From Massospora cicadina (lineage: Eukaryota > Entomophthoromycota > Entomophthoromycetes > Entomophthorales > Entomophthoraceae): a stretch of DNA of 64,000 bases. The notes under the pieces were generated by a model that did no database searches, was not told the origin of the DNA, and worked only from the letters and a program-made list of their open reading frames with translations. Shown piece after piece: positions 12,603 to 23,908 of this stretch. The position numbers were made by a program, and so were the translations under genes. The stretch is from NCBI GenBank assembly GCA_022478985.1, contig JAKSZP010009197.1, positions 124,001 to 188,000 of the forward strand, in the 5' to 3' direction. Every line of letters starts with the position of its first letter. The first letter of the stretch is position 1.

Positions 12603-13748
12603 TGTTGGGATTTTTGCTCATATTACCAGCCAGCTAGATTACCAGAAATTGCTAGGGGATAATTCCCTAATGTGAGGTGAGTTGTAAAATGGTTGACCCT
12701 GATTTTAGGGGAACTATGTTTGGGGGATTTTAGGTTATTCGCCAGGTTGGATTCGTCAGGGATTGATCCATATGAATGCTTAAGATCTCTTCAAGCAGAG
12801 TTGCCGATGAAAAGGGGCATTTGATATTTGATTAAATATCAGGTGTACTGATTGAAATTAAATGGGTTTCATCACCAACCAATTGGGAATTTAAGGAGTA
12901 AGTTGCGAGGCAAGTGATGCCATCTGCAACTAGCAAATTAACCAGTTGGTTCATGATCTGCCTTAATTGGTAACAAGTCCCATTATCTAAGCAAGTCGCT
13001 TGCCAAATATGGTTGGTTTTCTTGGATTGAGAGGAAAATGTTAGGGACACGTTTTCTGACTCCTTCCATTTTAGGTCTTGAGGATGTTTAATGATAAAAT
13101 CCTAGCCAGGATGGGGAAGATCATCACTGCTGCAAGGAGGATGGTGATTTAATGGAAACAGCTGCAGTTTTATCACTGAGGCGCCAACTGAGGGTTGAGC
13201 GCCAAATCCCCCACTATAAATTCCCTATAATTTACCAATTAAAAAAAGGTAGTTTTTATCATATAGAAAAACAGTATATAGTATACAGTAGATATCTCAG
13301 CTTAGTAAAATTTAAAAGAACTTATTTGTTCTATTTTTTTCAGGGTTATTATTGCTGTGTGCGATAATTGGAGACTATTTAAGGAAAAGAGTAAGGATCT
13401 GAGTGGGGATCCAGAGAAGAAGCGAAATCAAATCAGAAATTTGCTGCCAACTGTGAGCCAAACCAGAGAAACTGTAAATGGGAATCTAAGAGAAGATTGG
13501 GTTAGACTGTATGAGGGAATGAACCCCTATTTCAAGCCAGCACAAGTATTTTGAGAGGAAATAATGTCCAAGCTTTGGGCCAAGATCTAATACTTCCATT
13601 TAACTATGGGTAATAGTTGTCATAATATTATTGACAGTTTATATCTACTATCATACAACGCGGAAGAATTGCACAAACCCAAACCTGTGAAAATAATAAA
13701 TTTACAAGGGTTATTGACCAAAAATAATCAGACTTATAAATTTTTACA
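12603..13748 (+). repeat. 3' LTR of element B
   Basis: This partner of 6029-7169 is followed by the duplication ccttg. It carries the same 72-codon antisense frame. The two LTRs are visibly more alike than those of A or E, consistent with B being inserted into A. Confidence 0.88.
12832..13050 (-). other. 72-codon antisense ORF in the 3' LTR of B
   Basis: Same frame as 6257-6475, beginning MSLTFSSQSKKTNHIW and ending STPDI. Differences are scattered single substitutions. Function unknown. Confidence 0.35.
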
Positions 13749-13820
13749 CCTTGTCTGCCACATTGTGGGATTTCTGAGTTAGCATCAAGCGAGGAATGCA
13801 ATACCCATAATTACTACATA

Positions 13821-13838
13821 TGGTGCTCCTTAAAGAGG
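13821..13838 (+). promoter_or_regulatory. Candidate primer-binding site of element A
   Basis: TGGTGCTCCTTAAAGAGG lies 13 bases after the end of the A 5' LTR. TGG would pair with the CCA end of a tRNA. The gap is a little longer than usual. Confidence 0.5.
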
Positions 13839-14703
13839 GCATCTGTACACCATTAAGTTTAACGCTGATACATGGAAGTGCAAGGACATATCAAGCTACG
13901 CAAAGTGAAGATTGCTGCTGCCTTGTCCCATATTGAGGAGCTCAAAACAAACTATTACCCTTGTTTCATCTCCTGACAAGAAAGATTGAGTACCTCACAG
14001 AGTATACTAAGAGAGAGTATCTTGCTCCTCTATCACAATCCTCAACTGCAAGATTAACAAGCACAAAGAAAATTTATGTAAAACTCAAATTTGACTGGAT
14101 GAACTAGACTCTTCTGAAAAAGTATCAAACAAGAGCTATTTAATACGATATATAACCTCTTACTGATTACCACTGCAAGAAAATTTAGGATTAATACAAC
14201 CAGAGGGTAAAATAGCTGGAAGATGAATACATGAAATTAGGAGAATTCAGTACTACTGCATAAACTTTTGCATTAATAACTTTGGAAAACTCAAGTTCAG
14301 TTTTCTGAAACAACTTGACTGCATAGTGAAGACAGCTGAGATCACTAGATCGCATCCCAGAGCTCACTCTAGAAGACACAGGAAGACTTGGAACCTCTAC
14401 AATACTAAGTTCACTTAGTCAACCGCACACTAGTATTTTTAATAAAGGCACTAATCTTACTGCTCATGCGCCTATGCCTTGAGTGAATTAGTACCTACAC
14501 CTAACTCCTCTGACACTTAGAGAGAAGATGGCTAACTAGGTGGCAAGAAAGGATCTTTGCTAAATATCAGGCTCCACTAAAATTAACGCTTTGTTGACTT
14601 TGACAATTGCTTCTACGGTAATGCTCAAGAGCTATCAGAGGTAAATATCCTTACTCTTGATGAAACTAATACCGCCCTTACTCTAGGCTTGAATGGTACA
14701 TAC
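13839..14703 (+). pseudogene. Element A internal region, first part (gag-like, decayed)
   Basis: Near 13880-13960 the plus strand reads LRKVKIAAALSHIEELKTN, a helical, charged segment suitable for a gag protein, followed by further short open stretches broken by stops and shifts. The reading is cut at 14703 by element D and would continue at 31972. No catalytic motif is present, in line with A lacking pol. Confidence 0.4.
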
Positions 14704-15699
14704 TTTCTTGGAGAGTGCTGATAATAATTATACCAGCCTAGAACTCTGAGTGAGTTAGCACCCAGAACACCAGCTAGAATATCTTTTGGTGCATCCATCC
14801 AAACTGTGGGATGGGAAAGTAGTAGGGCATCCGCAATTGCTAGCCTAAGATTCTCAGAATTGGCAACCATAGCTACTAGATTTTCCGGTGGGCTTATTAA
14901 ATTTGTAAATGGAATTTTCCAATTTAAGATTCTTTTTATTAAAATATTATGAGGGAAAGGGAAAATGGAGCAACAGCGGAACCTTTCAGGGTCCACTACC
15001 TTATAAGCTCACAAATCCAAATAGAAGAATAGGAATTATAGTATTTGCCATAAAAAATAATTTCACAATCCAATTATGTTAGATCAAACCCTAGAGTCTT
15101 TACAACGCCAGATGGATCCCAGCCTGTCAAGCCAACTAATGCTCAAATCATGTCACCAACTTTTACTAACGTTATCTTTCTTGGTGGATTGTCATTGCTT
15201 CATGTGGCGGGTGACTGAGTGCATCCATGGCCAGGCCACATATGGCTGGGCCCAATGATTAGAAAGGGGTATATTGCGCTGTACTATCTGGGATTGGCTC
15301 ATGATTGCTGGCAACAAGGTGGAATATTGCTTGGTAATATTAAGCCCAAAAATGATTTAATCAATGTATTTTCACCGGATATTGATTTAAGATTGTCAGC
15401 GTAATATAACTACTGGTGATAATTTTGAGGGGGAGAATTTCTGCCACCCCTTTTCTGGCGATGGCCCCTGGCATCCGCCACCTCCTGACACACAACCTGA
15501 ATTTTATTAACCAACCATTGGGTATTTGGAGCAGGAGAAAATGACGTGATATCAAGAGGATATGCCATAACAACTTCTCATATACCACATGAGCTAAGTC
15601 GCCATGGTGACGTAAGGGACAGACGCTGGCTTACTCACCTTTTTGAACAAAATGGGTACTCTAGCTATTTAAGCCACAGGATTTCTTCCATGACTTACA
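14704..15699 (-). repeat. 3' LTR of chromovirus D
   Basis: It matches 27728-27840 joined to 31043-31966. On the minus strand it starts TGTAAGTC. A block at 14821-15078 is much more similar to its partner (31079-31339, roughly 93 percent by eye) than the rest (roughly 70-75 percent). The minus-strand frame 14625-14996 runs across this LTR but is not preserved in the partner. Confidence 0.85.
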
Positions 15700-15716
15700 T
15701 TACCCTTCCATTTTCC
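15700..15716 (-). promoter_or_regulatory. Polypurine tract of D
   Basis: On the minus strand, GGAAAATGGAAGGGTAA ends exactly where the LTR begins (TGTAAG). Composition and position are as expected for Gypsy second-strand priming. Confidence 0.75.
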
Positions 15717-16406
15717 AAGGTGGTGGAGCACATCACTGGGAACTTGGGCCAGTTTTAAAATTTTGTGCTCTTTTGGGAGCTTGATTAATAATATTGAGGC
15801 AATCTTCTGAAGAGGGCGTGGAGCGTCCAGGTGTGCTATGTGGAAGGCCACCAACAGCTCTTGGCAATTGGCACAATTATAGGCGTTAACACAGTTGTTG
15901 TCATAGGAAGGGAAACCCTCCCAAGCCACCAAATACAGCAACAAATGACGGGGATGGCGTGACGCCATAACGGCCCCCACCTCCGCCTCCACATGATCTT
16001 TGATCATGAAAGAATCAGGATTGGTAGGCGGTGTGCTTTTAAATGGAGACAACTGGGAATCATGGAGGACGGGGTGCTGTTTCCAATGTGTGGGGAGAGC
16101 CAACTGGAAGGTCCAGTTGCCAAAATCGCCCTCAATCTTGTGAGGGCCCAAACTTTTGCAAAAAATCATGAAAGAGAACCTTCATATGCAAGTGTCGCGT
16201 ATTATGCATGGACAATTAACCCATTTTAATTTCATGGGTGGGGATTCATTTATGGTCCACAAACCGTTTGTAATCACTTGTTATTTTGTTAGATGATACT
16301 GAACCAAGGATTTGGTATTCTGGATCTGCTGAAGATGTTCCACAGTGGCAGGCACCTCAGGACAAAGAGCTGGACCCATGAGGAATGAGGGGTGTACCCC
16401 TGGTTG
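15717..16406 (-). pseudogene. D integrase C-terminus with chromodomain
   Basis: The minus strand reads QPGVHPSFLMGPALCPEVP and VEHLQQIQNTKSLVQ (about 16300-16400), then LGPHKIEGDFGNWTFQLALP (about 16085-16150) and HPVLHDSQLSPFKS (about 16030-16075). The latter is the usual post-core module ending in a HPVFHVS.L-like motif. A chromodomain follows: VEAEVGAVMASRHP, LLYLVAWEGFPSYDN and the acidic NCQELLVAFH (about 15845-15995), matching the pattern EVE.IL..R.....YLVKW.GY....NTWEP. In chromoviruses this domain directs integration to particular chromatin. The gene is split from its core by element C at 16407 and contains stops. Confidence 0.85.
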
Positions 16407-16411
16407 GCTTC

Positions 16412-16928
16412 TGTTGGGATAGGGTAGCTGAGGGTAGTCGTTCCTCTAAAGCATACCAAAATAAATAGTATAAAATGTCCCGCAGAGCTTCACTAGTGGG
16501 GAGAGCCAGGGAATCTAAACGTAGGGTCCAGTAAATTGCTATAAGCTTATGAATAGGTGACTAGGGACCAATTGTAATAAAACTGGAGTTTGTGATGCCG
16601 ATGGCTGGAGAGGAGCTCACTAAAAAGGGCTCTAGAATTAAGTAAAAACAATAATGAAATGGAGGTAAAAAACGTATCTTTATTCAATTAAAGGAGCGAA
16701 TATTTACAGGATGTGTCTTCATCCTATTTCTTTCTGGGTAACGACATCCTCCACCAGCAAGATCTTCAGCACCCTGATTTCGATCAGGTGGGGAGTCGAT
16801 GGCAGGCTTCCTTTAACAATTTAGTTAAATTGCAGAGAATAGTGCTCTGATGAGGTAGAAATTTTCAAGAGTTATCAGAGGTAGGGAAAAACAAATTGGA
16901 CTGAGTGGGAGCAGGTTGAATCCCAACA
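16412..16928 (-). repeat. 3' LTR of element C
   Basis: It aligns with 23387-23908 from tgttgggatag to tcccaaca. Long shared stretches include atggctggagaggagct, cttattcaattaaaggagc or its variant, and gtgtcttcatcctatttctt. Upstream on the minus strand, GAGGGG next to the LTR is a possible short purine tract. Confidence 0.88.
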
Positions 16929-16938
16929 AAACCCCTCA

Positions 16939-16992
16939 AGATCTTGCTTACAGGGACCATCTAGTACTAAAAAAAGATCTTGCTTACAGGGA
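16939..16992 (+). mobile_element. Micro-retroposon 1 with 18-bp TSD
   Basis: agatcttgcttacaggga occurs at 16939-16956 and again at 16975-16992. The 18 bases between (ccatctagtactaaaaaa) complete GGGACCATCTAGTACTA plus poly-A when the last bases of the first repeat are counted. The insertion disrupts the integrase C-terminal region of C. The overlap of GGGA between target and element is microhomology at the 5' junction. Confidence 0.85.
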
Positions 16993-18060
16993 TGGTACTT
17001 GTGCATAAAACGGCTATGGATACGATTAGCTACAGTACCAGTAATAGAGTATTCATGCCCCCTGTGGTGTATTACCCAATAATGGCCAGACCAAGTGGTG
17101 GCAAGTTTGTGGTTCCTACCCCCAGGGCGATGGTTGTAGTGTAAGACTAAATCTTCTAATGAATATTCAGGGAGCTTAGGCTGGCGTTTATTAACTTGAT
17201 CTCCTTCTTTCAAATTGGTAGATTTTATAGATTAGTTGGCCACAGATTGGAGAAGTATGATCTCATCAGTTAACCATCAAATGGTAAGCCTAAAATGTTT
17301 AGATTAGCTGATCTGAGGATAGGGTGAAGGCTGAAAGGCAACAGCAGTTTACGCCCATATTGGGATTATAATGGGGACATCCTAATTATTCTGTGGTATT
17401 TAACTCGATAGGCCAACAAGGCGCTAGGGAGAAAATCATTCCAATGCACAGGATCACAGCGTCCAACTTTCTTAGAATGTAAATTAACTTTCCATCAGTA
17501 TGCTCTACCATGCCATTGGTGGCGGGGTGATATGATGTCATGAAGAGGTGCTTTATACCCAGTGGAGAGATTAATTCCTGAACTATAGAAGAGATAAAAT
17601 TCGTGCCATTGTCTGATAAGAGTACCTGTGGGAAACCATGATGGGAGAATAAATGTCAATATAAGAAAAGGGTGGTAGATCTGGCAATAGCATGAGGAGC
17701 CAAAGTGGCCTTAACCCACTTTGTTAGGTGATTGATGGTAAGGATAATATAGCGACGACCATAGACAGCCATAGGCAATGGCCCTATGACATCAATACTG
17801 ACAGTTTAAAAAGGGCCCCCAGGGCTACAAACTAAAATTCAAAGCACAGATTGAACTTATCCTGGGAGTGGCAGATTAATCAAGATTCCAAAACATCATG
17901 AATTGACTCAGCCATATTCTCCCAGTAGCATTTGGTTTTTAGCCACTCAAGGGTTTCATTATAACCCCAAGCCAAAGACTTTATGGGCCTTCATGATAGT
18001 TTCAGTATGGAGCGAAGGGCGGAGGTAAGGCAGAAAAGAGGTGCCAACCTGTTTGTAAAG
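16993..18060 (-). pseudogene. C integrase
   Basis: The minus strand reads VSIDVIGPLPMAVYGRRYI and NHLTKWVKA (about 17715-17810), with the first catalytic Asp in DVIGP. HGFPQVLLSDNGTNFISS (about 17585-17645) carries the second Asp in SDNG. SYHPATNGMVEHTDGKL (about 17490-17540) carries the catalytic Glu in MVE. All three residues of the D,D-35-E triad are present. A GPY/F-type module follows, TTWSGHYWVIHHRGHEYS (about 17050-17105), with H instead of P. The reading ends near the LTR. Upstream zinc-finger residues are not clear. Several stops interrupt the frame. Confidence 0.88.
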
Positions 18061-18155
18061 CTCTATAGACAACTTTAATGTTAGCAGCAATCTTCTTTAA
18101 TCAAGATTGAACGTCTGGAGATTCTTGAGACCACAACCCAGGGTGAGGGAAAAGC

Positions 18156-18770
18156 TCATAAAGTCGATACTCTTCTGGGATAGTACATGTAAAATAGTGA
18201 CGTGGGATAATCCATCCACATTTTAATAATTGGCGTCAGGTCATTGAATACAGAAAAATCATTGTTTTGGAGCCTGAGGGCCCAAAGAGCTAACCTCCCA
18301 TCAGGATCTTTCATTTTACAAAGCCAATGGAGGGAGAAATTATTGGTAACAGTTGTAAAATGTTTACCATACAAATAGGAGTGGAACTTTTTATAGCAAG
18401 TAAACCTGCCAGGCACTCACGTTCAGTTACCAAGTAATTCTGCTCTGATTTAGTTAATGTCTTGCTAAAATAAGCAACCAGATGGTCAACTTGGTCTGTG
18501 TCTAACTTGGAAAGGATAGCGCCCACAGCGGTGTCACTGGCATCAGTGAAGAGAACAAAAGGTTGCTCAAAGTTAGGATGTATTAAGACAGGGGCTAATA
18601 ATAAGACAGTGCGTAGGGAATTGAAGGACTGTTGCAGTTCAGGGCTCTAAAAGAAGGGCACATTTTTGTGTAGGAGTTCAACTATGGGCTCATCGAGGTC
18701 AGCCAAGTGAAAGATAAACTGGTGGTATAGCCCACTCTTCCCAGAAAGACTTGGATGTCTCATAATTTTT
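18156..18770 (-). pseudogene. C RNase H
   Basis: The minus strand gives GAILSKLDTDQVDHLVAYFS, then KTLTKSEQNYLVTERECLAG (about 18400-18525), matching the pattern GAVLSQ...PIAY.S+.L...E.NY..TE+E.LA. After a frameshift come FHSYLYGKHFTTVTNN and DPDGRLALWALRLQNNDFSV (about 18250-18380), matching F..YL.G..F.+.TDH and RLARW.L.LQ.+DF. The usual TD of the TDH motif reads TN here. Confidence 0.88.
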
Positions 18771-19560
18771 TTGGAGCGGCATGTGTTCAATGGCAGAGAA
18801 CTTACCTGGATTGGGGAAGATATCTTGCCGCATCACCTTGTGCCCTATAAATTCCTATTTCTCGTTCAAAAAAGTTTACATTTACAATGTTTCAGTTTTA
18901 AGGAGGCCTGACGTAGCATCTGGAACACCTGTCAAAGATGATCGAGATGAGCAGTAAAAGTTCAAGAGAAGATGGTGATACATCGAGGTAGATTAACACA
19001 CACATGAGTTTAAGGTCCCCAAACACCTGGTCCATAGCTGTTGGAAGGTGGCAGGGGCTTGCATAACCCCTGCATCATGCAAGTGGGTTCAAAAAACCCC
19101 TAATGAGAGATGATGGCACACTTGGCACAATTCTCAGTGGAGAGATCAATCTTCCATTAGCCACTGGCTAGGTCCATCGCAGAAAAATATTGTGAGCCAG
19201 ATAGGGATCACAAAGAGTCATCAACGCAGGGTAAAGGGTAGCTGTCCTTACGAGTAATAGAATTTAACCATTGATAGTTCATAACAACATGGTGTCTCCC
19301 ATCCTTTTTCTTAATCAATAGGAGAGGGGAGGACCAGGGACTACGTGAGGGTTGAAGGAGGCCAGCATCAAGCAATTGCTATAATTCAAGGGTAACCTGG
19401 GCTTCTTCAGCTTTTGATCTTTGATAAGGTCAGGAGAGGAAAGGAGCAGAATCTCCAGTATTGACCTGGTGTTGTAGACCTTGCATATGGCTGTAATTGT
19501 GGGTCCAGAGGAGAAAACATCTGAATACTAATCAATCAAAGCTTCTGCAGCCTCTTTTTG
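18771..19560 (-). pseudogene. C reverse transcriptase
   Basis: The minus strand reads LLDAGLLQPSRSPWSSPLLL, IKKKDGRHHVVMNYQWLNS and KDSYPLPCVDDSL (about 19210-19390). Next come GSQYFSAMDLASG with WKIDL (about 19140-19195), then GFFEPTCMMQGLCKPLP (about 19045-19115), where FGLCNAPATFQ is expected. These are the finger and palm segments of a Gypsy RT in correct order, with the metal-binding Asp of MDLASG retained. The YVDD box is not clear because the region near 18950-19030 is frameshifted. Confidence 0.88.
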
Positions 19561-21260
19561 CTCAGCTGACAAATCAGAACCGATTTGCACAGGCACTGCA
19601 GCAACAACTGGGGTTCCTCTAAACTAAATTCATGAAGGTTCCCAACTTTATGGTCCCCAAATAACCTGGTCATAAGACAAGAGGCGAACATAAGTGATTG
19701 GTCGATTTGGCTCTATGACTTTAGGGGACCAAGAGAGGTTGGCTAAAAGAACAGTGACAGTTCCTTGGTAGGCGGGATCTAAAGCCCCTGGACAGGATAG
19801 AGCTTCAAATACAGATGGCTAGGTAAACTAGAAATCTCAAGCAAGTGATCAGGAGGGGGAATCAACTGAATTCCTGTGTCCACCAGGATTTGGGCCTGCG
19901 GAGGTATGGTAATGACATAAGATAATGTAAAGGAATCCCCTCCTTAGACTCATCCATGGGAGGGGCAACTTAACTTTGGACCCCAACGCATAATATTCTA
20001 AACGCTTGAATGAGGCAGGGTTTTGAGCAGACACGTCCTCAACTTCCGCTTCCCTTTTTCCTTAAGAGCAGAAGTTAAAAGTAATGGAACGCGGTATCCT
20101 AATATAGAAGTAAAGTTATCCTTGAAGCTTATAATAGCATCATGTTCTATAAGAAACCATTGCCTAATAGGAGGTCGTAGCTATTATTGTCCAGGGCTAC
20201 AGCAGGTACAGAGAGCTGAAGACCACTTAGCCTCAGGGGCAAGTGAGAGTAAGCACCTATAGCTCAAGCATATGTTGTACCAGCTGTTCCATATTCTAAA
20301 AGATGGTTAATATCAGGCTTAATTATAATTTTTACAATTAGTCGAAAAAGATGATGTTATTAGGGAAACCAGAGTCAACAATAGTGAGAACTTTCACTTT
20401 ATGGACTACCACTTCAATACGGGTCACCATCACTCCCCACTAGGATGGTATAGAATAGATCGCTGTAGTGTAATGAACTGGAAAACACCAGTTCCAGACA
20501 CCATATAAAGGTTCCTTTGGCTCACCAACAAGCAACCAAAGCGGCCTAACCAAATTAGGAAAGAAGTTTGGAACACCAACAAGCATCAAACATTTCACCT
20601 ACTCATTGGTTATGCGCGAATTTGTGATTGGTCCGACCCAATCACATGAAAGCTCCTTCAGAAATGAGCACCCCAAAAAAACCACAGGTATGCGAGGTAT
20701 GTGAACCCCAAAATGACCTTTATTTTTATTCAGGGCTGATAGGGACCCACCGACCAGAGCTCAGCTGAGGAGCAACTGACAATGCTCCCCAGAAGGGACA
20801 TGCTAGGGTAAGAATTCCAAACTGAGGTTTGGAATGGGCGGGCGCGCCTTATAAAGGCAGCGCTTTGGGGCCCTCACCCAAGCTATCAACTAGGCTCGCA
20901 CAAGCCTAATTAACAGCTCGGGTGAGGCACAACCCAATGTCTGAAGCGACCAAACCTAAAATGTTTTATAAACAATCCAACTCAAATTGGGAAAATCCTA
21001 ATCTGAGTCAGAATGTAGCGGATGGGACAAACCCATTCGTTACTTGTAGGGGCAGGCTTAGAAAGAGGACCAGAGGAAATATAAATAGGTTTATTATCAA
21101 CTGAAAGCTCAATAGGAGTTTCCTCTTCAGGAGCACTAGGGCCAACAAGGTCAGCAGAAATGTTATGAATAAATTGGTTTTGAGGCGCAGTGAAGTCGTC
21201 AGCATAGGGAGTCTTTCACCCTATGCTGACCCCTCTTTGCTTTTTAATCAGCAAACTTTT
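19561..21260 (-). pseudogene. C gag-pol junction region (protease not identified)
   Basis: This part lies between the knuckle and the RT, where the aspartic protease should be. The minus strand carries short frames (for example 19849-20034 and 21008-21205), but I cannot place a clear DTG or DSG motif. A possible VDSG-type reading near 20370-20385 (plus tagtgactctggtttcccta reversed) is too weak to call. Decay is heavy. Confidence 0.4.
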
Positions 21261-21266
21261 ATCCAA

Positions 21267-21320
21267 CAATGCTAGATGGTGTGGTTGCAAAGGCCACAAT
21301 AGGTGCATTTGGGTCGAGCA
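21267..21320 (-). pseudogene. C nucleocapsid CCHC zinc knuckle
   Basis: The minus strand reads KCTYCGLCNHTI, a stop, then HCW, giving C-x2-C-x4-H-x4-C with correct spacing. This is the RNA-binding knuckle expected at the gag C-terminus. One in-frame stop lies inside the motif. Confidence 0.7.
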
Positions 21321-21329
21321 TGAATTATC

Positions 21330-23360
21330 TGGATTCATTGTATTTTCACATGAATTCAAAGATGGGAGGCTGAAGCAGAATCAGGAGTGGCAGTAACTAC
21401 AGAGGCGAGAACTTAAAGGAGGGCCTCATTGATATTTAAAATAGAAGTAAAGTTACGTTTCACTGAATTCGTGTGGAGATGGAGCTGCAAGTTGAACTCT
21501 AAAGCGGACAGGATGGCAACAATTGCATCATCAAGTGTAAGGTGATTATTGGTCACCAATGCTTAAGCTTCAGCATAGAAATAAGCAGCAAACTCTTCTG
21601 GGGATTCAGCACGTCTAAATTTAATACTCAGCCTGGCCTGTTTCTGATATGCCAAGGTGAGATCACTACCAAATTCCTTATTAATTGTGGCCTTAACCTT
21701 GGCCCAAGTATTGCATTGCATTAGGCGGGGTACCATGATTTCTTGAGCGGATCTACTAAGGCAAGAGGGTAAGTATTTAACTTTCTGTCAGTCAGGAGCT
21801 TCCTCCATTGCGCTCTCAGAAAAATAAAGAAATAAAGCAATACTTCCTTCCACGGGGGTAAAATTGTCTTTATAAGAGGATTTAAAAGTAGTTTCTACGT
21901 GAGCCAAGTAAAATTTACGCACATTGGGCTAGTTTGATTAATTTTAGATAGCTTTGACTCAGAAAGACGCACAAGGTCTGATTTAAATCAGCTTGTTGTC
22001 AAAAACTGTTCAGATCATCTTGTAGAGCTCCAAAGCAGCAATTAGGAAATTGGTAGAAGCTTTTTGTTGAAGTTCATTTTGTAATGAGTCCACTTTGACA
22101 CGTTGATTTTTGAATTAGATATTGGAGCTTATAATTTATTAAACCAACCTGATATTTTTTTCTTTTTGATGAGTTAAGTCTGAGGTGAGGGAATCATAAA
22201 GATGTTAAGTGTTGTATAACCCTTCCTTAATTGCATAAACATCAAGGTTTGGATCAATAGGTTCTCCAGAGCAATATAACCAACAGCTTCAAGAAATATT
22301 TTCAAGGTCATGTTTTAGAGCGTGAAGGAGGCTGTTTAAGTAAGTATCATCTGGAGGGGAAGGTAAATGCACAGTCAGCCCATAAGGGCTATGGGGCCCA
22401 GGTTGTCCAGGGGGACCAGGTTATCCAGGAGGCCAGGAAGCCTGGGGGCTGCGAGGACCAGGATGCCCATAGTCAGGGGGCTCAGGTGGCCCAGGTGGCC
22501 CCATCACCCCTTCAGGATCAACTGATCCCCGTTCCCTGGGGGACCTACAGGGTCAGGAGGCCCCAGAGTTCTGTGCATGCCTGAGGCATCAAAAGCTGGT
22601 TGGAGTGCTTCAATATGGTTCAATCGTTCTAAAGTTTGTTCAATAAAAGTATTTTGTTGGCTTGAGTGTTTTTAGTGATGGCTTGTTGCAACTGACTCTC
22701 AATAATAGTGGTAATTTCAGTAAATTGGGTAGCTACTTTCTCGTGAAGAAGGCTAGACACTCCCACATCCAGTTGATAGAGGTGGCTTTAAATAGAGATA
22801 AGTTGGGTGCAGTTCTCAAGAATGGCCTCACAGTTATCTCTTACAACTGAAGAAGCTGGGTTATAGAATTCAAAAAGATAGAAGTGTAACTCTTGTGACA
22901 AGGTAAACTGTCTCACGATTTTCTGATGAGCTTACCATCATTTGAACTAAATGGTGAATGGCTGGGTGCACAAAGTGGCACAAATATTGCTCAGTGCGAA
23001 ATTTTTCTACTTTAGATATGGGTAAGTCGGCAGATTCATGTAGAGCTCACATATTATTGGAAACTGCAGATGCTTGTTTGTGATGGGAGCAATCTCCAAG
23101 AAAAGAGCACCTAAATGTATTTGATTAATAGTATTAGCAACACCTGTAGGCTGAAATCAATAGTTTGGGGTTCAAGGGTCAGAATAGAGATAATGAGCGT
23201 AGCATGGATTTTCACAAGTTTAGGTTTGTTGTTTTCAGGATTGCAGTTTCTATTGGTATTTACTCATTGAGTGACGCTAGATACTTCAGTAATAGGCCAA
23301 GTAGAGTCATGTGGGGATCATCCATCGTTAGTGTACTTATTCATCAGGTAGTCAGGAGGG
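21330..23360 (-). pseudogene. C gag with collagen-like Gly-Pro linker
   Basis: Downstream of the primer site the minus strand is gag-like. MDDPHMTLLGLLLKYLASLN lies near 23320, and ADLPISKVEKFRTEQYL with CHFVHPAIHHLVQMMVSSS at about 22930-23040. At 22380-22560 it becomes Gly-Pro-rich: MGPPGPPEPPDYGHPGPRSP, then PGPPGQPGPHSPYG after a stop. A charged helical part follows (DLTHQK-like, about 22180-22230), then the CCHC knuckle at 21267. Gly-Pro-rich gag linkers are known to me from some fungal Ty3/Gypsy elements. Element E shows the same feature. The frame is broken many times. Confidence 0.65.
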
Positions 23361-23363
23361 TAA

Positions 23364-23380
23364 CCTGGCAGGGGGCACCA
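23364..23380 (-). promoter_or_regulatory. Primer-binding site of element C
   Basis: On the minus strand, TGGTGCCCCCTGCCAGG starts six bases after the LTR end. It would pair with a tRNA ending CCTGGCAGGGGGCACCA. This is the best-preserved primer site in the window. Confidence 0.75.
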
Positions 23381-23386
23381 ATTATT

Positions 23387-23908
23387 TTTTGGGATAGAGT
23401 AGCTGAGGGTAGTCATTCCTCCGAAGCATACCAAAATGGATAGTATAAAATGTCCCTGCAAAGCGTCAATAGCATGGAGAGCCAGGGATCTAAACGTAAG
23501 GGCCAGTGAATTGCTGTAAGCTTAGGAATAGGTGATAAGGGACTTATTTTGATAAAACCAGAGATTTTGATGCAGATGGCTGGAGAGGAGCTAGCTAAAA
23601 AGGGCTCTAGAACCAAGTGAAAACAAGAATGAAATGGAGATAAAAAAACTTATCTTTATTCAATTAAAGGAGCTAATATCTACAGGATGTGTCTTCATCC
23701 TATTTCTTTCAGGGTAACGACGTCCTCCACTGGCAAGATCTTCAGCACCCTGACTTTGATCAGGTGGGTAGCAAATGGCAGGCTTGACAATGACAAATTT
23801 GTTAGATTGTGGATAATAGTGCTCCAATGAGATGAGGGTAATTTTCAGATAGGAATTAGAGGTAGGGAAATTAAACTTTGACAAAGTAGAGAAGGTAAAA
23901 TCCTGACA
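23387..23908 (-). repeat. 5' LTR of element C
   Basis: Partner of 16412-16928, followed by gcttc. Its inner end has mutated from tgttgggat to ttttgggat. Confidence 0.88.

Larger units (their letters stand above)
6029..13748 (+). mobile_element. Element B: LTR retrotransposon with 1.14-kb LTRs
   Basis: Two direct repeats, 6029-7169 and 12603-13748 (about 1.14 kb each, highly similar), bound this element. The flanks are a perfect 5-bp duplication, ccttg, at 6024-6028 and 13749-13753. The LTRs begin TGTT and end ACA. A purine tract AAGGCAAGAGGGAAGAAG immediately precedes the right LTR, which sets the orientation as plus. Removing the nested element M leaves an internal region of about 2.75 kb with no recognisable pol, so B may be non-autonomous. 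It sits inside the 5' LTR of A. Confidence 0.88.
5209..13807 (+). repeat. 5' LTR of element A, split by element B
   Basis: The parts 5209-6028 and 13754-13807 together align along their whole length with 32826-33744. Landmarks shared in order are gaccctaccatcag or its variant (5261 and 32870), atctgagcctcaaa (5634 and 33257), gatgtatcaga (5749 and 33370) and ggcagac (6000 and 33669). After the B insertion the homology resumes with cattgtgggattt (13761), matching catactgtgggaatt in the 3' LTR. The LTR begins TGTT and ends CCCA. Confidence 0.75.
16412..23908 (-). mobile_element. Element C: Ty3/Gypsy with collagen-like gag
   Basis: Two LTRs of about 520 bp, 16412-16928 and 23387-23908, carry 9-bp inverted ends (TGTTGGGAT and ATCCCAACA, partly mutated). 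A perfect 5-bp duplication, gcttc, lies at 16407-16411 and 23909-23913. On the minus strand the order is LTR, primer site, gag with Gly-Pro linker, CCHC knuckle, RT, RNase H, integrase, LTR. The element is 7.5 kb and essentially complete in structure, though every gene carries stops. It disrupts the integrase of D. Confidence 0.9.

Noticed and set aside
14625..14996. 123-codon ORF on the minus strand as a host gene.
   Set aside because: It lies almost wholly within the D LTR and is frameshifted in the partner LTR.
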